The notes: generated from the sequence alone by a model not told the origin. Positions 1-8,417 are shown, numbered from the stretch's first letter. The stretch is 64,000 nt of DNA from Ruoffia tabacinasalis (GCF_042652985.1 NZ_JBHSHQ010000027.1:1-64000), one strand, 5' to 3'. Numbers and translations are program-made.

Positions 1-2
1 GG

Positions 3-191
3 TCCAGTGAAAACCAACATAAGTTGATTCGGCGATTCTTTCCAAAAGGCTGTTCATTGAGGGAAATCACTAAAGAGCAATGCTTAAGAATACAACAGTG
101 GATGAATGCCTATCCACGTCGCATCTTGGCTTATGACACACCCTATGAACGCTTTGTCCGCGCCTTCCATCAGGAACGTCAGGCAATCTAA
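3..191 (+). CDS. IS30-family transposase, C-terminal end (cut by window edge)
   Basis: An open frame enters from the left edge and stops at TAA 189-191, giving about 62 residues. It reads NQHKLIRRFFPKG near its start and RRILAYDTPYERF near its end. These match the last part of the DDE domain of IS30-family transposases, where the catalytic Glu sits in an E-N-x-x-G/K-x-x-R-x-FPKG context and is followed by a PR-x-x-L-x-x-x-TPxE/YxF tail. Here the Glu is visible in SSENQHK. The start lies outside the window, so an intact transposase cannot be told from a remnant. It flags the left edge as a mobile-element boundary. Confidence 0.8.
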   Translation, partial: SSENQHKLIRRFFPKGCSLREITKEQCLRIQQWMNAYPRRILAYDTPYERFVRAFHQERQAI

Positions 192-250
192 GCATATGGA
201 AAAGAGCTAAGTTAAATCAAAGAAAGAACAATCATAAAATTTTTTGAGAC

Positions 251-285
251 TAAGTGGCTAACTTGAACTTGAAATTTACAATTTT
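251..285. repeat. Probable right end (inverted repeat) of the IS30-type element
   Basis: About 60 bases after the transposase stop is a stretch containing GGCTAACTTGAACTTGAAAT. Its CTTGAACTTGAAATT core looks like the terminal repeats of IS30 elements of lactic acid bacteria. The partner end lies outside the window, so this rests on resemblance and distance only. The stop codon of the neighbouring minus-strand gene (276-278) falls inside this stretch, so the insertion may have clipped that gene. Confidence 0.35.
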
Positions 286-698
286 ATATTCCTAATTTCA
301 GTTTTAAAATTTATCGAAATTACATTGTCAGCGATTTTCTCATTCCTGTTTGAATCTTTAACTTTTTCAGTATATTTTTCTGCTTTTAATTTTGCATTTT
401 CTTTAGCAAGTATCTCTATTTCTTCTTTTGATTTTTTATGTCGATTCCATAGTTTACCTACACTATAAGTACTTAAAGCAGCTAATGGGATTCCTATTGT
501 CGCAATTTTTATAAGCACTTCAGTTTTTCCATCTAATGTACCTTCTGAATACCCATCTGTGAATCCATCTGTATATCCATCTGCATAAATATCTTTTATT
601 AATTGTTCAGGATTAACATGATCTTTTGCTAGTTGTGCTAAAGCTGCCCAATCAAAATTAATTGCTTTTTCCTGAAATTCAATCAACGTCTTATTCAT
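276..698 (-). CDS. Hypothetical single-span membrane protein with Gly-Tyr-Asp repeat
   Basis: Unrecognised 140-residue protein. Residues about 38-57 form a periodic D/E-G-x-(T/S) segment (DGYTDGFTDGYSEGTLDG). One predicted membrane span follows at about 62-81, then a basic RHKKSKEE stretch and a Lys/Glu-rich probable coiled coil at about 90-115. A strong Shine-Dalgarno (GGGGGAT, 7 bases upstream) supports the start. The last codons and the stop overlap the putative IS30 end, so the true C-terminus may have been lost. Function unknown; the repeat could be a small linker or oligomerisation motif. It is not obviously linked to the copper genes beyond shared strand. Confidence 0.6.
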   Translation of the reverse strand: MNKTLIEFQEKAINFDWAALAQLAKDHVNPEQLIKDIYADGYTDGFTDGYSEGTLDGKTEVLIKIATIGIPLAALSTYSVGKLWNRHKKSKEEIEILAKENAKLKAEKYTEKVKDSNRNEKIADNVISINFKTEIRNIKL

Positions 699-873
699 AA
701 TCTTATCCCCCTTTTCTTCTTAAAACTGATTTGATAATTTGATTATTTCACATGATACTTGAGAATTTAATTCTATGATTAGTTCTAAACATTTTAATCA
801 TAGCAGATTGGTGTTCTTTTTACACTCAGTGAGTAGATAAATAAACAAAAAAATACTTCCAAAAATTATTTTT

Positions 874-936
874 AAATCGACACTTCTAGACTACATAAAG
901 AAGACCACAAACCAAGCGTACTTCTTGTGTCGATTT
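874..936. repeat. 10-bp inverted repeat in a gene-free stretch
   Basis: The gene-free stretch 699-1024 contains perfect arms AAATCGACAC (874-883) and GTGTCGATTT (927-936) around a 43-base spacer, plus a third partial copy (AATCGACA) at 949-956. An 11-bp palindrome ACTCAGTGAGT lies at about 825-835. No coding frame or recognisable RNA was seen here apart from the terminator at 957-1003. The repeats could be mobile-element or operator debris; nothing ties them to a function. Confidence 0.3.
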
Positions 937-956
937 TGAGTACACTCTTAATCGAC

Positions 957-1003
957 AAAAAAGCTGAATCAAAAAGTCGTAAACTTTTTCTGATTCAGCT
1001 TTT
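957..1003 (-). terminator. Terminator of the copper / adk2 / lgt transcription unit
   Basis: Long hairpin with outer arms AAAAGCTGAATCA and TGATTCAGCTTTT and an inner AAAAGT/ACTTTT extension. On the minus strand it is followed by a T run (A957-A962 on the plus strand). It lies just downstream of the 60-residue ORF and closes the unit that contains lgt. Confidence 0.85.
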
Positions 1004-1024
1004 GCATTTAACCTAAAAAGAGCT

Positions 1025-1207
1025 TTATTCATTGACTCTTCTTTTTTCATGATCTCCTGTGGAGTGATTTTGAGGTTTCGTTAGTGTGTATTGATCTGAA
1101 ATCTCTTCAGGAGAGGGCACATCCAATTCTTCCAGAATCTCTTGCAATGCTCCTTTCATTTCCACTTTGTCGGTCTCTCTGTTAATTAACTGCCATCTGT
1201 CTAGCAT
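1025..1207 (-). CDS. Small unrecognised protein downstream of lgt (60 aa)
   Basis: A 60-residue acidic/polar ORF (MLDRWQLINRETDKVEMKGA at its start) with no signal peptide, membrane span or cysteine. The start has a good GGAGGTGAAG ribosome binding site 4-8 bases upstream. It begins 12 bases after the lgt stop and ends before the strong terminator at 957-1003, so it is the last gene of the unit. The family is not recognised. It could be a small adaptor or the remnant of a larger gene. Confidence 0.55.
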   Translation of the reverse strand: MLDRWQLINRETDKVEMKGALQEILEELDVPSPEEISDQYTLTKPQNHSTGDHEKRRVNE

Positions 1208-1219
1208 ATCTTCACCTCC

Positions 1220-2065
1220 TTAATTTGCTGCTTTGGACAGTTTGGGCTCATCCTTATAATAGGGTACTGGCGGATAGGTATAGTACCTGCGATACATCAA
1301 AACACCCAGTGCTGCTACGAACAAAACGAGGGACAAGCCTTGTGAAACTCGTAAGAAATCGCCTATCCATAAGCTGTCTGTACGCATGCCTTCAATAAAA
1401 AACCTTCCTGCTGAATACCAAATGACATAGCTGAGGGCAACTTCTCCTCGACGTAATAGGCCTTTCTGATTCCTTAGGATAATAAGAAGGATAAAACCTA
1501 ATAAACTCCATAACGATTCATACAAAAATGTCGGGTGGTAATAGGTACCATTTATGTTCATCTGTTCAATAATAAACTCTGGTAAATAAAGAGTTTCTAA
1601 AAATTGGCGACTCACTGCTTCACCGTGGGCCTCTTGATTGATAAAATTTCCCCAGCGACCAATCGATTGAGCTAGGAGGACACTAGGTGCCAGTATGTCT
1701 AGTAAAAGAGTTAGCGTCATTTTCTTTCTTCTTGCAAACCAGTATACTGCGAGACCACCCGCAATTAGCCCCCCATAAATGGCAATTCCACCATTCCAGA
1801 TTGCGATGATTTCACTCGGATTCTGTATATAGTAGTCCCATTTGAATAAAACGTAATAAAGTCGGGCACCGATAAAGCCAATTGGTATGGCCCATAATGC
1901 CATATCTACCATGGTATCTTCTTCAAGTCCCAGTTTTTGAGCTTCCTTTGTAGCTAATGAAATGCCGATCAGCATCGCTAGAGCAATAATAATTCCGTAC
2001 CAATAAATCTTTATCGGGCCAATTGAAATAGCAACTGGATCGATTACACTAAGTAAAACATTCAT
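1220..2065 (-). CDS. lgt: Prolipoprotein diacylglyceryl transferase (accessory copy in copper island)
   Basis: Lgt moves the diacylglyceryl group from phosphatidylglycerol to the lipobox cysteine of prolipoproteins in the cytoplasmic membrane. The 281-residue protein has about seven hydrophobic spans and the Lgt signature SIGRWGNFINQEAHGEAV, with the conserved Arg, Asn, Glu and Gly, plus the HPTFLYES motif. The start is supported by AAGGGG upstream. It follows the accessory adenylate kinase by 71 bases and belongs to the copper unit. From general knowledge, lgt copies occur on copper-resistance elements of Listeria, Staphylococcus and Enterococcus, sometimes with a copper-binding lipoprotein. 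No lipobox protein is seen here. Whether a housekeeping lgt exists elsewhere cannot be told. Confidence 0.93.
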   Translation of the reverse strand: MNVLLSVIDPVAISIGPIKIYWYGIIIALAMLIGISLATKEAQKLGLEEDTMVDMALWAIPIGFIGARLYYVLFKWDYYIQNPSEIIAIWNGGIAIYGGLIAGGLAVYWFARRKKMTLTLLLDILAPSVLLAQSIGRWGNFINQEAHGEAVSRQFLETLYLPEFIIEQMNINGTYYHPTFLYESLWSLLGFILLIILRNQKGLLRRGEVALSYVIWYSAGRFFIEGMRTDSLWIGDFLRVSQGLSLVLFVAALGVLMYRRYYTYPPVPYYKDEPKLSKAAN

Positions 2066-2136
2066 TCTTCAATCCCCTTCATAGCTTACATTAGTTAATT
2101 GTTTTAAATCACATAATTTAAGTTCAATTTGTGTAG

Positions 2137-2757
2137 TTATTTGTTTACAGACAATAAACCCTCATTTATATTGTCAAACACATTGTCAAAATCCCCTTCA
2201 CCATTGATAACGCAAAGCAAATTTCGCTCCTTGTAGAAGTGAATAAGTGATTCCATTAATTCCTTATTAATGTGTAGCCTATTTTCAATCACTTCTGGTT
2301 TGTCATCCAGTCGAATTTTTTCCCTTTTTGATTCGATTTGGGAATTTCCTTGTTTTTCTTTTGAACGAAGATTCCCTCGTTGCGCTAACCGATGTCTTAA
2401 CGTATCCTGACTTACATCTAAAAAGAAAACAGCGTCTAAATTCTGATTCTGACTTTGTAGGTAAGCTTCGAGCATTTTTGCTTGCTGTAGGGTACGTGGG
2501 TAACCATCCAGAACAAAGCCATTTTCAACATCTTTTGCTTGTAAGCGACTCTTAACCAATGAGTTTATCCACTCATCTGGAACTAGCTCTCCTTTATTCA
2601 TATATTCTTGCACTCTGAGTCCGAATGTATCTTTCTCCTTGGTTGCTTCTCGTAACATTTCACCAGTTGAAATAGCCGTCAGGTGGTACTCCTCTGCGAT
2701 TCTTTTAGCTTGGGTGCCTTTCCCAGCACCAGGTAACCCTAAAAGGACCAGCCTCAT
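2137..2757 (-). CDS. Accessory adenylate kinase with cysteine-free LID
   Basis: Catalyses ATP + AMP to 2 ADP. The 206-residue protein has the P-loop GLPGAGKGTQ at residues 7-16, the AMP-site DGYPRTLQQA motif and the RLDDKPEVIENRL motif, so it looks active. The LID (about residues 125-160) lacks the four zinc cysteines seen in the housekeeping Adk at 30454-31104, and is instead a Lys/Arg/Gln-rich segment. A GGAGG site precedes ATG 2757. It lies just behind the terminator following copB and ahead of lgt, so it is probably reached by read-through or a weak local promoter. A UMP/CMP kinase-like activity is a less likely alternative. Confidence 0.88.
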   Translation of the reverse strand: MRLVLLGLPGAGKGTQAKRIAEEYHLTAISTGEMLREATKEKDTFGLRVQEYMNKGELVPDEWINSLVKSRLQAKDVENGFVLDGYPRTLQQAKMLEAYLQSQNQNLDAVFFLDVSQDTLRHRLAQRGNLRSKEKQGNSQIESKREKIRLDDKPEVIENRLHINKELMESLIHFYKERNLLCVINGEGDFDNVFDNINEGLLSVNK

Positions 2758-2778
2758 AATTTTTCCTCCTTATAAACT

Positions 2779-2824
2779 AAAAAAGGAAGAGATGATTTTT
2801 TAAATCATTTCATCTCTTCCTTTC
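2779..2824 (-). terminator. Terminator or attenuating hairpin after copB
   Basis: Arms AAAGGAAGAGATGA and TCATCTCTTCCTTT enclose a 14-base AT-rich loop, and a T run follows on the minus strand. It separates copYAZB from adk2-lgt. With no obvious promoter between it and adk2 (22 bases), it probably reduces rather than abolishes expression of the distal genes. Confidence 0.8.
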
Positions 2825-2888
2825 CTGTGAAACTATTGTATTTTTACACGATAAGCTCATTCAATTATTTCATGTGCCAAATAACTGT

Positions 2889-4970
2889 TTATTTTGGCTC
2901 TAATTTCAATGTCATAGCATTGATGGCAACAATTACAGTCGAAAGTGACATCAAGACGGCACCGACTGCTGGACTTAATGTTATGCCAATTGGTGCTAGT
3001 ATTCCTGCAGCTATTGGAATCGCGATAAAGTTATACCCTGCTCCCCAAACAAGATTTTCTTTCATCTTACGTGTGGTCTTCTGAGCCAACTCGATAAAGG
3101 ATTCAATGTCGCCAGGGTCTGACTGTGTCAAGATGACATCGGCTGAATCCAATGCTACTTGAGTTCCGGCACCAACAGCTATACCAACGTCTGCTAATGC
3201 AAGAGAAGGTGCGTCGTTGACCCCATCACCGACCATGATAACTTTCTTTTCTTCTGCTTTAAGTTTTTCAACTAATTCATATTTATCTTGAGGAGATTGA
3301 TTAGCCAAATAATCAATACCTAAAATTTCTGCCGCTCCTTGAGCCGCTTTTTCATTGTCACCCGTAGCCATAATGGGTTGAATGTTGTTCTTTTTAAGGG
3401 CTTGTATTAATTCTTTACTTGTTGGTTTTAATTCATCCCCTAAAGCTACAGCACCGATTGCTTCGTCGTTTTCTACTAAGACACTGAGGGTTGCTCCTTT
3501 TGGAATATCCATATCTAGATTACGTCCGTATGCTTTTTGACTGATTAATTGATAACGATGTCCGTTAGCTTGACCTTCTACACCAGCGCCGGAAATAACA
3601 TCAATCGAATCAAAACTTACTGGACGTATACCTTGCTGTTCTGCGTAACTGATAATTGACTGAGCGATAGGATGACTAGATCCGCCTTCGATACCTGCCA
3701 ATAAGGCAACAATTTCATCTTTCGTATATTTATCATTAAAGAGTTCAACATCTAGTACTTTAAACTCACCAGTCGTTAAAGTTCCCGTTTTATCTAAAAC
3801 CATAACATCTGCATTTGTAGTCAACTCCAAAGCTTCGCGGTCTTTCACTAATAATCCCCGACTGGCCCCTAAGCTGGTACTACGTGCGGTAACCAATGGA
3901 ATAGCCAGACCCAGCGCATGCGGACAAGCAATAACTAATGTGGTGACTGTAAAAATAACTGCCGTTGATACATCAGCGATAATCATCCATATAACAAGGG
4001 CAATAAGCGCTACAATAACCGCAATATAAAAGAGCCATCCTGCAACTTTTTGTGCAAGATTTTCTGCCCGAGATGGTTGGCTTTGAGCTTGACTGATTAA
4101 TGTCTGAACCTGAGATATGAAGGACTTATCGCCCGTCTGCTTTATTTCCACATAGAGGACTCCGTCACCATTGGTTGATCCTCCGATAACTTCATCTCCG
4201 GGATTTTTTTCAATTGGTTTCGATTCCCCAGTCAAAAGTGCTTCGTTAACACGTGATTCGCCGCGCTGAATGGTTCCATCTGCTGGAACATTTTCTCCAG
4301 CCTGAACACGAATCAAATCACCTACTTGCAAGTCAGCAACTGGACGTGTTTCAATTGAATCGTCTTCCAATACAACATGAGCATCTTTCGGCACCAACTC
4401 AGCCAATGCTTTTTGTGCATCTCCTGCTTCTCCAACAGCTTTCATCTCAATCCAGTGACCTAACAACATGATTAATATTAATGAAGAAAATTCAAAGAAA
4501 AAGTCCATCACATGTTCACCAGTCACATATCTAGCAATGACTGCATAAACACTGTAAAAGTAGGATACAGAGATACCAAGAGTGACAAGAGCCATCATTC
4601 CAGGAGCTTTTTCTTTAAACTCATCTATTGCCCCCATATAGAAAGGTTTACCTCCATAAATGTACAAAATCGTAGAGAGAAGAACCACCAATATATCAGA
4701 ATACTGAAATGTAAACTGAAATGGTAATGAAATCCCCATCATAGGCGATAAAATCATAATGATAATTCCCATAGGCAATGATTTTAAAAATATCTCCTTG
4801 AAATCTCCATGGTGGTGATGATCGTGCCCGCCATGCCCACTGTGGTCATGACCAGCATGATGATCGTGATGCCCCCCGTGATGTTCCATTTCATTATGGT
4901 CGTGTTTTGAGTGATCCATGTCGCCGTGATTATGATGACTATGTGACGAATGTTTTTTGTTATTACTCAT
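2889..4970 (-). CDS. copB: Copper-exporting P1B-type ATPase CopB (CPH type, His-rich N-terminus)
   Basis: Membrane ATPase of 693 residues. The N-terminal ~55 residues are a His/Asp-rich metal-binding tail with no CxxC domain. The membrane channel carries ACPHALGLAIPL, the CPH motif of CopB-type Cu/Ag exporters. DKTGTLTTGEF holds the phosphorylated Asp, SSHPI is the nucleotide-binding HP motif, and GDGVNDAPSLA is the hinge. About eight spans are visible. The start has GGAGG 9 bases upstream. It follows copZ in the copper operon. It presumably exports Cu(I) or Ag(I), complementing CopA; the division of labour cannot be read from sequence. Confidence 0.95.
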   Translation of the reverse strand: MSNNKKHSSHSHHNHGDMDHSKHDHNEMEHHGGHHDHHAGHDHSGHGGHDHHHHGDFKEIFLKSLPMGIIIMILSPMMGISLPFQFTFQYSDILVVLLSTILYIYGGKPFYMGAIDEFKEKAPGMMALVTLGISVSYFYSVYAVIARYVTGEHVMDFFFEFSSLILIMLLGHWIEMKAVGEAGDAQKALAELVPKDAHVVLEDDSIETRPVADLQVGDLIRVQAGENVPADGTIQRGESRVNEALLTGESKPIEKNPGDEVIGGSTNGDGVLYVEIKQTGDKSFISQVQTLISQAQSQPSRAENLAQKVAGWLFYIAVIVALIALVIWMIIADVSTAVIFTVTTLVIACPHALGLAIPLVTARSTSLGASRGLLVKDREALELTTNADVMVLDKTGTLTTGEFKVLDVELFNDKYTKDEIVALLAGIEGGSSHPIAQSIISYAEQQGIRPVSFDSIDVISGAGVEGQANGHRYQLISQKAYGRNLDMDIPKGATLSVLVENDEAIGAVALGDELKPTSKELIQALKKNNIQPIMATGDNEKAAQGAAEILGIDYLANQSPQDKYELVEKLKAEEKKVIMVGDGVNDAPSLALADVGIAVGAGTQVALDSADVILTQSDPGDIESFIELAQKTTRKMKENLVWGAGYNFIAIPIAAGILAPIGITLSPAVGAVLMSLSTVIVAINAMTLKLEPK

Positions 4971-5108
4971 TTTTAATTCCTCCTTATTAGATTAGAGACT
5001 GATTTTAAAGTTTTAGAACCCTCTCATCTAACACTGCATATAATTCTCATGAAAAGGGTTCTATACTTTATCTCTATCTACTATCTATGAATAAATGATA
5101 TTCGTACT

Positions 5109-5315
5109 TTATGCACTTAATACTGAATAGTTAGTGTCTGCTAAAGCAGCATTGAGCGTTTCGGTATCAATCTCTGTTTGACTTTCAAGTACTGCTTTTT
5201 TAGTCGCTAAATCAACCTCTACAGATTCAACCCCTTCAATAGCTGAAAATTTTTCTTGCACTGTATTGGCACAACCTGCACATTTTACGCCATCTAATAA
5301 TACTTCTTTTTTCAT
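5109..5315 (-). CDS. copZ: Copper chaperone CopZ
   Basis: A 68-residue HMA-domain protein with the metal site GVKCAGC at residues 9-15 (Cys12 and Cys15). It is expected to carry Cu(I) in the cytosol to CopA and to deliver copper to CopY, releasing the repressor. It lies between copA and copB on the same strand. The usual Met-x-Cys is replaced by Val-Lys-Cys before the first cysteine, a modest departure from typical CopZ (MxCxxC). Confidence 0.93.
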   Translation of the reverse strand: MKKEVLLDGVKCAGCANTVQEKFSAIEGVESVEVDLATKKAVLESQTEIDTETLNAALADTNYSVLSA

Positions 5316-5401
5316 TATTCTATTCCCCTTTTTATTTTTATTTATCTTCTCCTATTATATAGATAGGTAGAAGTTTAAATCCCAGATAAGTTACGTATTT
5401 T

Positions 5402-7867
5402 CTAAACAACTGCTGGTTTGAATCGTCTTAAACGTAAAGCATTGAGCAAGACCGATACGGAACTGAAACTCATCGCGACTGCCGCAAACATTGGACCCAT
5501 CAATGGTCCGCCAAAGATATACAAGAGACCCATTGCAACTGGGATACCGACAAGGTTGTAAGCAAAAGCCCAGAACAAGTTTTGTTTAATGTTTCGTAGC
5601 GTTGCATGACTTAAATCAATCGCAGTCAATACAGCGGTTAAATCATTACGCATAAGGACAATATCAGCCGATTCAATCGCCACGTCTGTACCTGATCCAA
5701 CTGCAATTCCGACATCTGCTTGAGCTAAGGCGGGTGCATCGTTAATGCCGTCTCCAACCATCGCTACCTTCTTGCCTGCCTCTTGTAGTTTTTTGACTTC
5801 CTCTGCTTTATCTTCAGGTAATACTTCACTTAATACACTATCTATACCCACTTGCTTAGCAATCGCTTTGGCTGTTCGTTTGTTATCTCCAGTAATCATG
5901 ATTACTTCAACACCGCGTCTTCTAAGTTCTTTAACAGCCTTCATACTATTTTCCTTGAGTGTGTCAGCTACTGCGATAATTCCAGCTAGTTCTCCATCAA
6001 CAGAGAGATACATCGGTGTTTTTCCTTCGTCTGCTAAACGATCGGATTCTTTTTCCATGCTTGATAAATCAATCTTTTGCTCTAGCATCAGTTTACGGTT
6101 TCCAATGTACATATCTTTGCCCTCAATTTCAACTCGAATCCCGTGTCCAGGAATCGCTTCAAAATGATCTGGTTTAGCTAATGTCATGTTCTCTTCTTTT
6201 GATTTCTGTACGATGGCTTCGCCTAATGGGTGTTCAGAACCTGTTTCACCGGAAGCTGCATAATATAAAAGATTTTCTTTAGTAATAAGAGGAGTTACCA
6301 AAATATCCGTCACGATAGGTTTACCTTCTGTCAGTGTCCCTGTTTTATCAAATACAATCGTGTCTAAATTATGAGTGGTTTCTAACGCCTCACCACTTTT
6401 TATCAAGACACCATGTTCTGCCCCTTTTCCGGTTCCAACCATAATACTTGTTGGAGTCGCCAAACCTAAGGCACATGGACAAGCAATGACAAGGGTTGTT
6501 ATGATAACGGATAAAACAAATATTCCAGATTGACCTGCAATTAACCAAGCAATCCCTGCTAAAACGGCTAATGCTATAACAATCGGTACGAAATATCCGG
6601 TAATGATATCGGCCATTCGAGCAATGGGTGCTTTAGACCCTTGAGCATCTTCTACTAATTTTATGATTTGAGATAGAGTTGTATCACTTCCCACTCGAGT
6701 CGCGCGGTAATCAATGGACCCATTTTTATTGATACTAGCGCCAATAACCTCGTCTCCACTTTCCTTTTCCACGGGGATACTTTCTCCTGTCAGCATTGAT
6801 TCATCGACTGAAGTGCGTCCCTCAACAACAACACCATCTACAGGCATACTTTCTCCCGGACGAACTCGAATAACATCTCCTAAAGCGACTTCGTCCACAG
6901 TAATCTCTTGTTCCACACCATTACGTATTACTCGAGCTGTTTTAGGAGCCAAGTTAACTAATTTTTCAATCGCTGAGGACATTTGCCCCTTTGAGCGTTC
7001 TTCTAAAAATAGCCCTAATGTATGGAGCGCCAAGATAACTCCAGTTACTTCATAATAAAGTAAATCGGAAAAGTTGCCGTAACCCAGGCCTGTCCCGATT
7101 GTCGCAGCAAGGCTGTAAACAAATGCAGACGCCGTACCAAGCGCAATCAGGGAATCCATATTTGGGTGACCTTTAAATAAGGTTTTGAATCCCTTCTGGA
7201 AATATTCCCAGCTTACTACCATTATCGGCAAAGTCAGAATAAGTTGTAAAAGAGAAAAATTAAATGCATTTATCATTGGGTCAACGATATTTGGTAGAGG
7301 CATACCTACCATTGGACCCATGGATATAATTAATAAAGGGATTGTAAATATAATGGATATCCCAAAACGATTTGAAAGTTGCTTCATTCTTTTTTCTTTT
7401 TTCTCACGCTTCTCTGCTCGTGAATGATCTTGAGTATCCGTAGTCTCTAATACGGCTGCATAACCACTATTGGATACAGCACCAGTCACATCAGATACTG
7501 AAATTGCTGACGGGTTATAAGAAACTTGCATTTTTTCTGTCGCTAAATTGACTGAAGCTTTATCTACGCCCGACAACTTTCCGACAGCTTTTTCAATTGT
7601 CTGTGCACAGGATGCGCAGGTCATCCCTTCAATTGCAAAGGTTTGCGTCTTTCCCTCTTGGGCAATCAGTTCATACCCTGAATTATCCACCGCTTTTTGT
7701 AGATTTTCTACCGAAAAAGTTGGTTCATCGTACTCTATACTTAACTTCTCTGTTGCTAGGTTTACGGAAGCCTGTGTGACCCCACGAACCTTTTTTGCTG
7801 CTTTTTCTACTGTCTGTGCACAAGACGCACAGGTCATACCTTCTATGGCAAATGATTTATTCTCCAA
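5402..7867 (-). CDS. copA: Copper-translocating P1B-type ATPase CopA (two HMA domains)
   Basis: An 821-residue Cu(I) pump. Two N-terminal HMA domains carry GMTCASC (Cys13/16 and Cys84/87). The channel has IACPCALGLATP (CPC motif). Further motifs are TGES in the actuator, DKTGTLTEGK for phosphorylation, SEHPL as the HP motif and GDGINDAPAL. The start lies 12 bases after copY, close enough for coupling, and a GAGCGA-type site precedes it. In Enterococcus hirae the CPC-type pump was first thought to import and CopB to export, but CPC enzymes are now generally regarded as exporters. Confidence 0.96.
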   Translation of the reverse strand: MENKSFAIEGMTCASCAQTVEKAAKKVRGVTQASVNLATEKLSIEYDEPTFSVENLQKAVDNSGYELIAQEGKTQTFAIEGMTCASCAQTIEKAVGKLSGVDKASVNLATEKMQVSYNPSAISVSDVTGAVSNSGYAAVLETTDTQDHSRAEKREKKEKRMKQLSNRFGISIIFTIPLLIISMGPMVGMPLPNIVDPMINAFNFSLLQLILTLPIMVVSWEYFQKGFKTLFKGHPNMDSLIALGTASAFVYSLAATIGTGLGYGNFSDLLYYEVTGVILALHTLGLFLEERSKGQMSSAIEKLVNLAPKTARVIRNGVEQEITVDEVALGDVIRVRPGESMPVDGVVVEGRTSVDESMLTGESIPVEKESGDEVIGASINKNGSIDYRATRVGSDTTLSQIIKLVEDAQGSKAPIARMADIITGYFVPIVIALAVLAGIAWLIAGQSGIFVLSVIITTLVIACPCALGLATPTSIMVGTGKGAEHGVLIKSGEALETTHNLDTIVFDKTGTLTEGKPIVTDILVTPLITKENLLYYAASGETGSEHPLGEAIVQKSKEENMTLAKPDHFEAIPGHGIRVEIEGKDMYIGNRKLMLEQKIDLSSMEKESDRLADEGKTPMYLSVDGELAGIIAVADTLKENSMKAVKELRRRGVEVIMITGDNKRTAKAIAKQVGIDSVLSEVLPEDKAEEVKKLQEAGKKVAMVGDGINDAPALAQADVGIAVGSGTDVAIESADIVLMRNDLTAVLTAIDLSHATLRNIKQNLFWAFAYNLVGIPVAMGLLYIFGGPLMGPMFAAVAMSFSSVSVLLNALRLRRFKPAVV

Positions 7868-7879
7868 TTTTTTCGCTCC

Positions 7880-8335
7880 TTATTCTCCATGATGATGTAA
7901 ATGGCAATCGCATTGCCCTTCTGCACACTGACAATCAACTTCTTCTACTGCAAAAGCTTTTTTCATCTCTAATATTTCTTCTAGCCGTTGGATATCATCG
8001 AAACTTAAAGTATGATCCTTAATGATACTCTCTATTACATTCCCGACATTCTTCCGACAAATACGATCGAAAATATCGTTTGTAAAACTTCTTACCGCTT
8101 CTTTCTCTTCGATATTTGTCGAATAAATATATTTTCTACCTTCTTGTTCTGTATTCAGTGCGCCTTTTTCAACCAGTCGACCTAAGAGCGTTTTGATAGT
8201 GGCTTGTTTCCAGTCCATTTTTTCTTTCAATATGGAGATGACTTCTTTACTAGTCACTCGACCATTCGCCCAGACTACACGCATAACCTCCCATTCAGCA
8301 TCCGTGATATGAGGGTTTATAACTATTGTACTCAT
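7880..8335 (-). CDS. copY: Copper-responsive repressor CopY
   Basis: A 151-residue BlaI/MecI/CopY-family repressor. The N-terminal ~75 residues form a winged helix (TDAEWEVMRVVW at the start). The C-terminus has the CxCxxxxCxC metal hook CQCAEGQCDC at residues 135-144, then a His-rich tail HLHHHGE. In this family a Zn(II)-bound dimer represses, and two Cu(I) ions delivered by CopZ release it from DNA. It is the first gene of the operon and has two matching cop boxes upstream, so it is autoregulated. Confidence 0.95.
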   Translation of the reverse strand: MSTIVINPHITDAEWEVMRVVWANGRVTSKEVISILKEKMDWKQATIKTLLGRLVEKGALNTEQEGRKYIYSTNIEEKEAVRSFTNDIFDRICRKNVGNVIESIIKDHTLSFDDIQRLEEILEMKKAFAVEEVDCQCAEGQCDCHLHHHGE

Positions 8336-8353
8336 TCTCTTTCCCTCCTTATT

Positions 8354-8369
8354 GTCTACGTGCGTAAAC
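8354..8369. promoter_or_regulatory. Cop box 1 (CopY operator)
   Basis: GTCTACGTGCGTAAAC is an imperfect inverted repeat with core TACGTGCGTA, compared with the CopY consensus TACANNTGTA. It lies between the -10 element and copY, 33 bases (about three helical turns) from cop box 2, so two CopY dimers could bind one face of the DNA. Confidence 0.65.
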
Positions 8370-8385
8370 GTAAATGTTTGAGATA

Positions 8386-8414
8386 AGTTTACTATTGTAA
8401 ACCATTCTTGTCAA
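8386..8414 (-). promoter_or_regulatory. Promoter of the copYAZB operon
   Basis: On the minus strand a perfect -35 TTGACA (8409-8414) is followed after 17 bases by TAAACT (8386-8391) as -10. The weak -10 together with the overlapping cop box fits a repressed, inducible promoter. Confidence 0.8.
8387..8402. promoter_or_regulatory. Cop box 2 (CopY operator) in the promoter spacer
   Basis: GTTTACTATTGTAAAC has perfect 6-bp arms around TATT, and the core TACTATTGTA matches TACANNTGTA at all but one fixed position. It overlaps the -10 hexamer and the spacer of the cop promoter, where a repressor would block RNA polymerase. Confidence 0.8.
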
Positions 8415-8417
8415 GTC

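Noticed and set aside
4812..4968. His-rich repeat region in copB as a possible insertion or low-complexity artefact.
   Set aside because: His-rich N-terminal tails are normal for CopB-type ATPases.
5014..5063. Inverted repeat TAGAACCC / GGGTTCTA between copZ and copB.
   Set aside because: The loop is about 34 bases and there is no T tract; too weak to call a terminator or attenuator.
5745..7892. Several long open frames opposite copA.
   Set aside because: They lie antisense to a fully supported gene, have no ribosome sites and no family resemblance.
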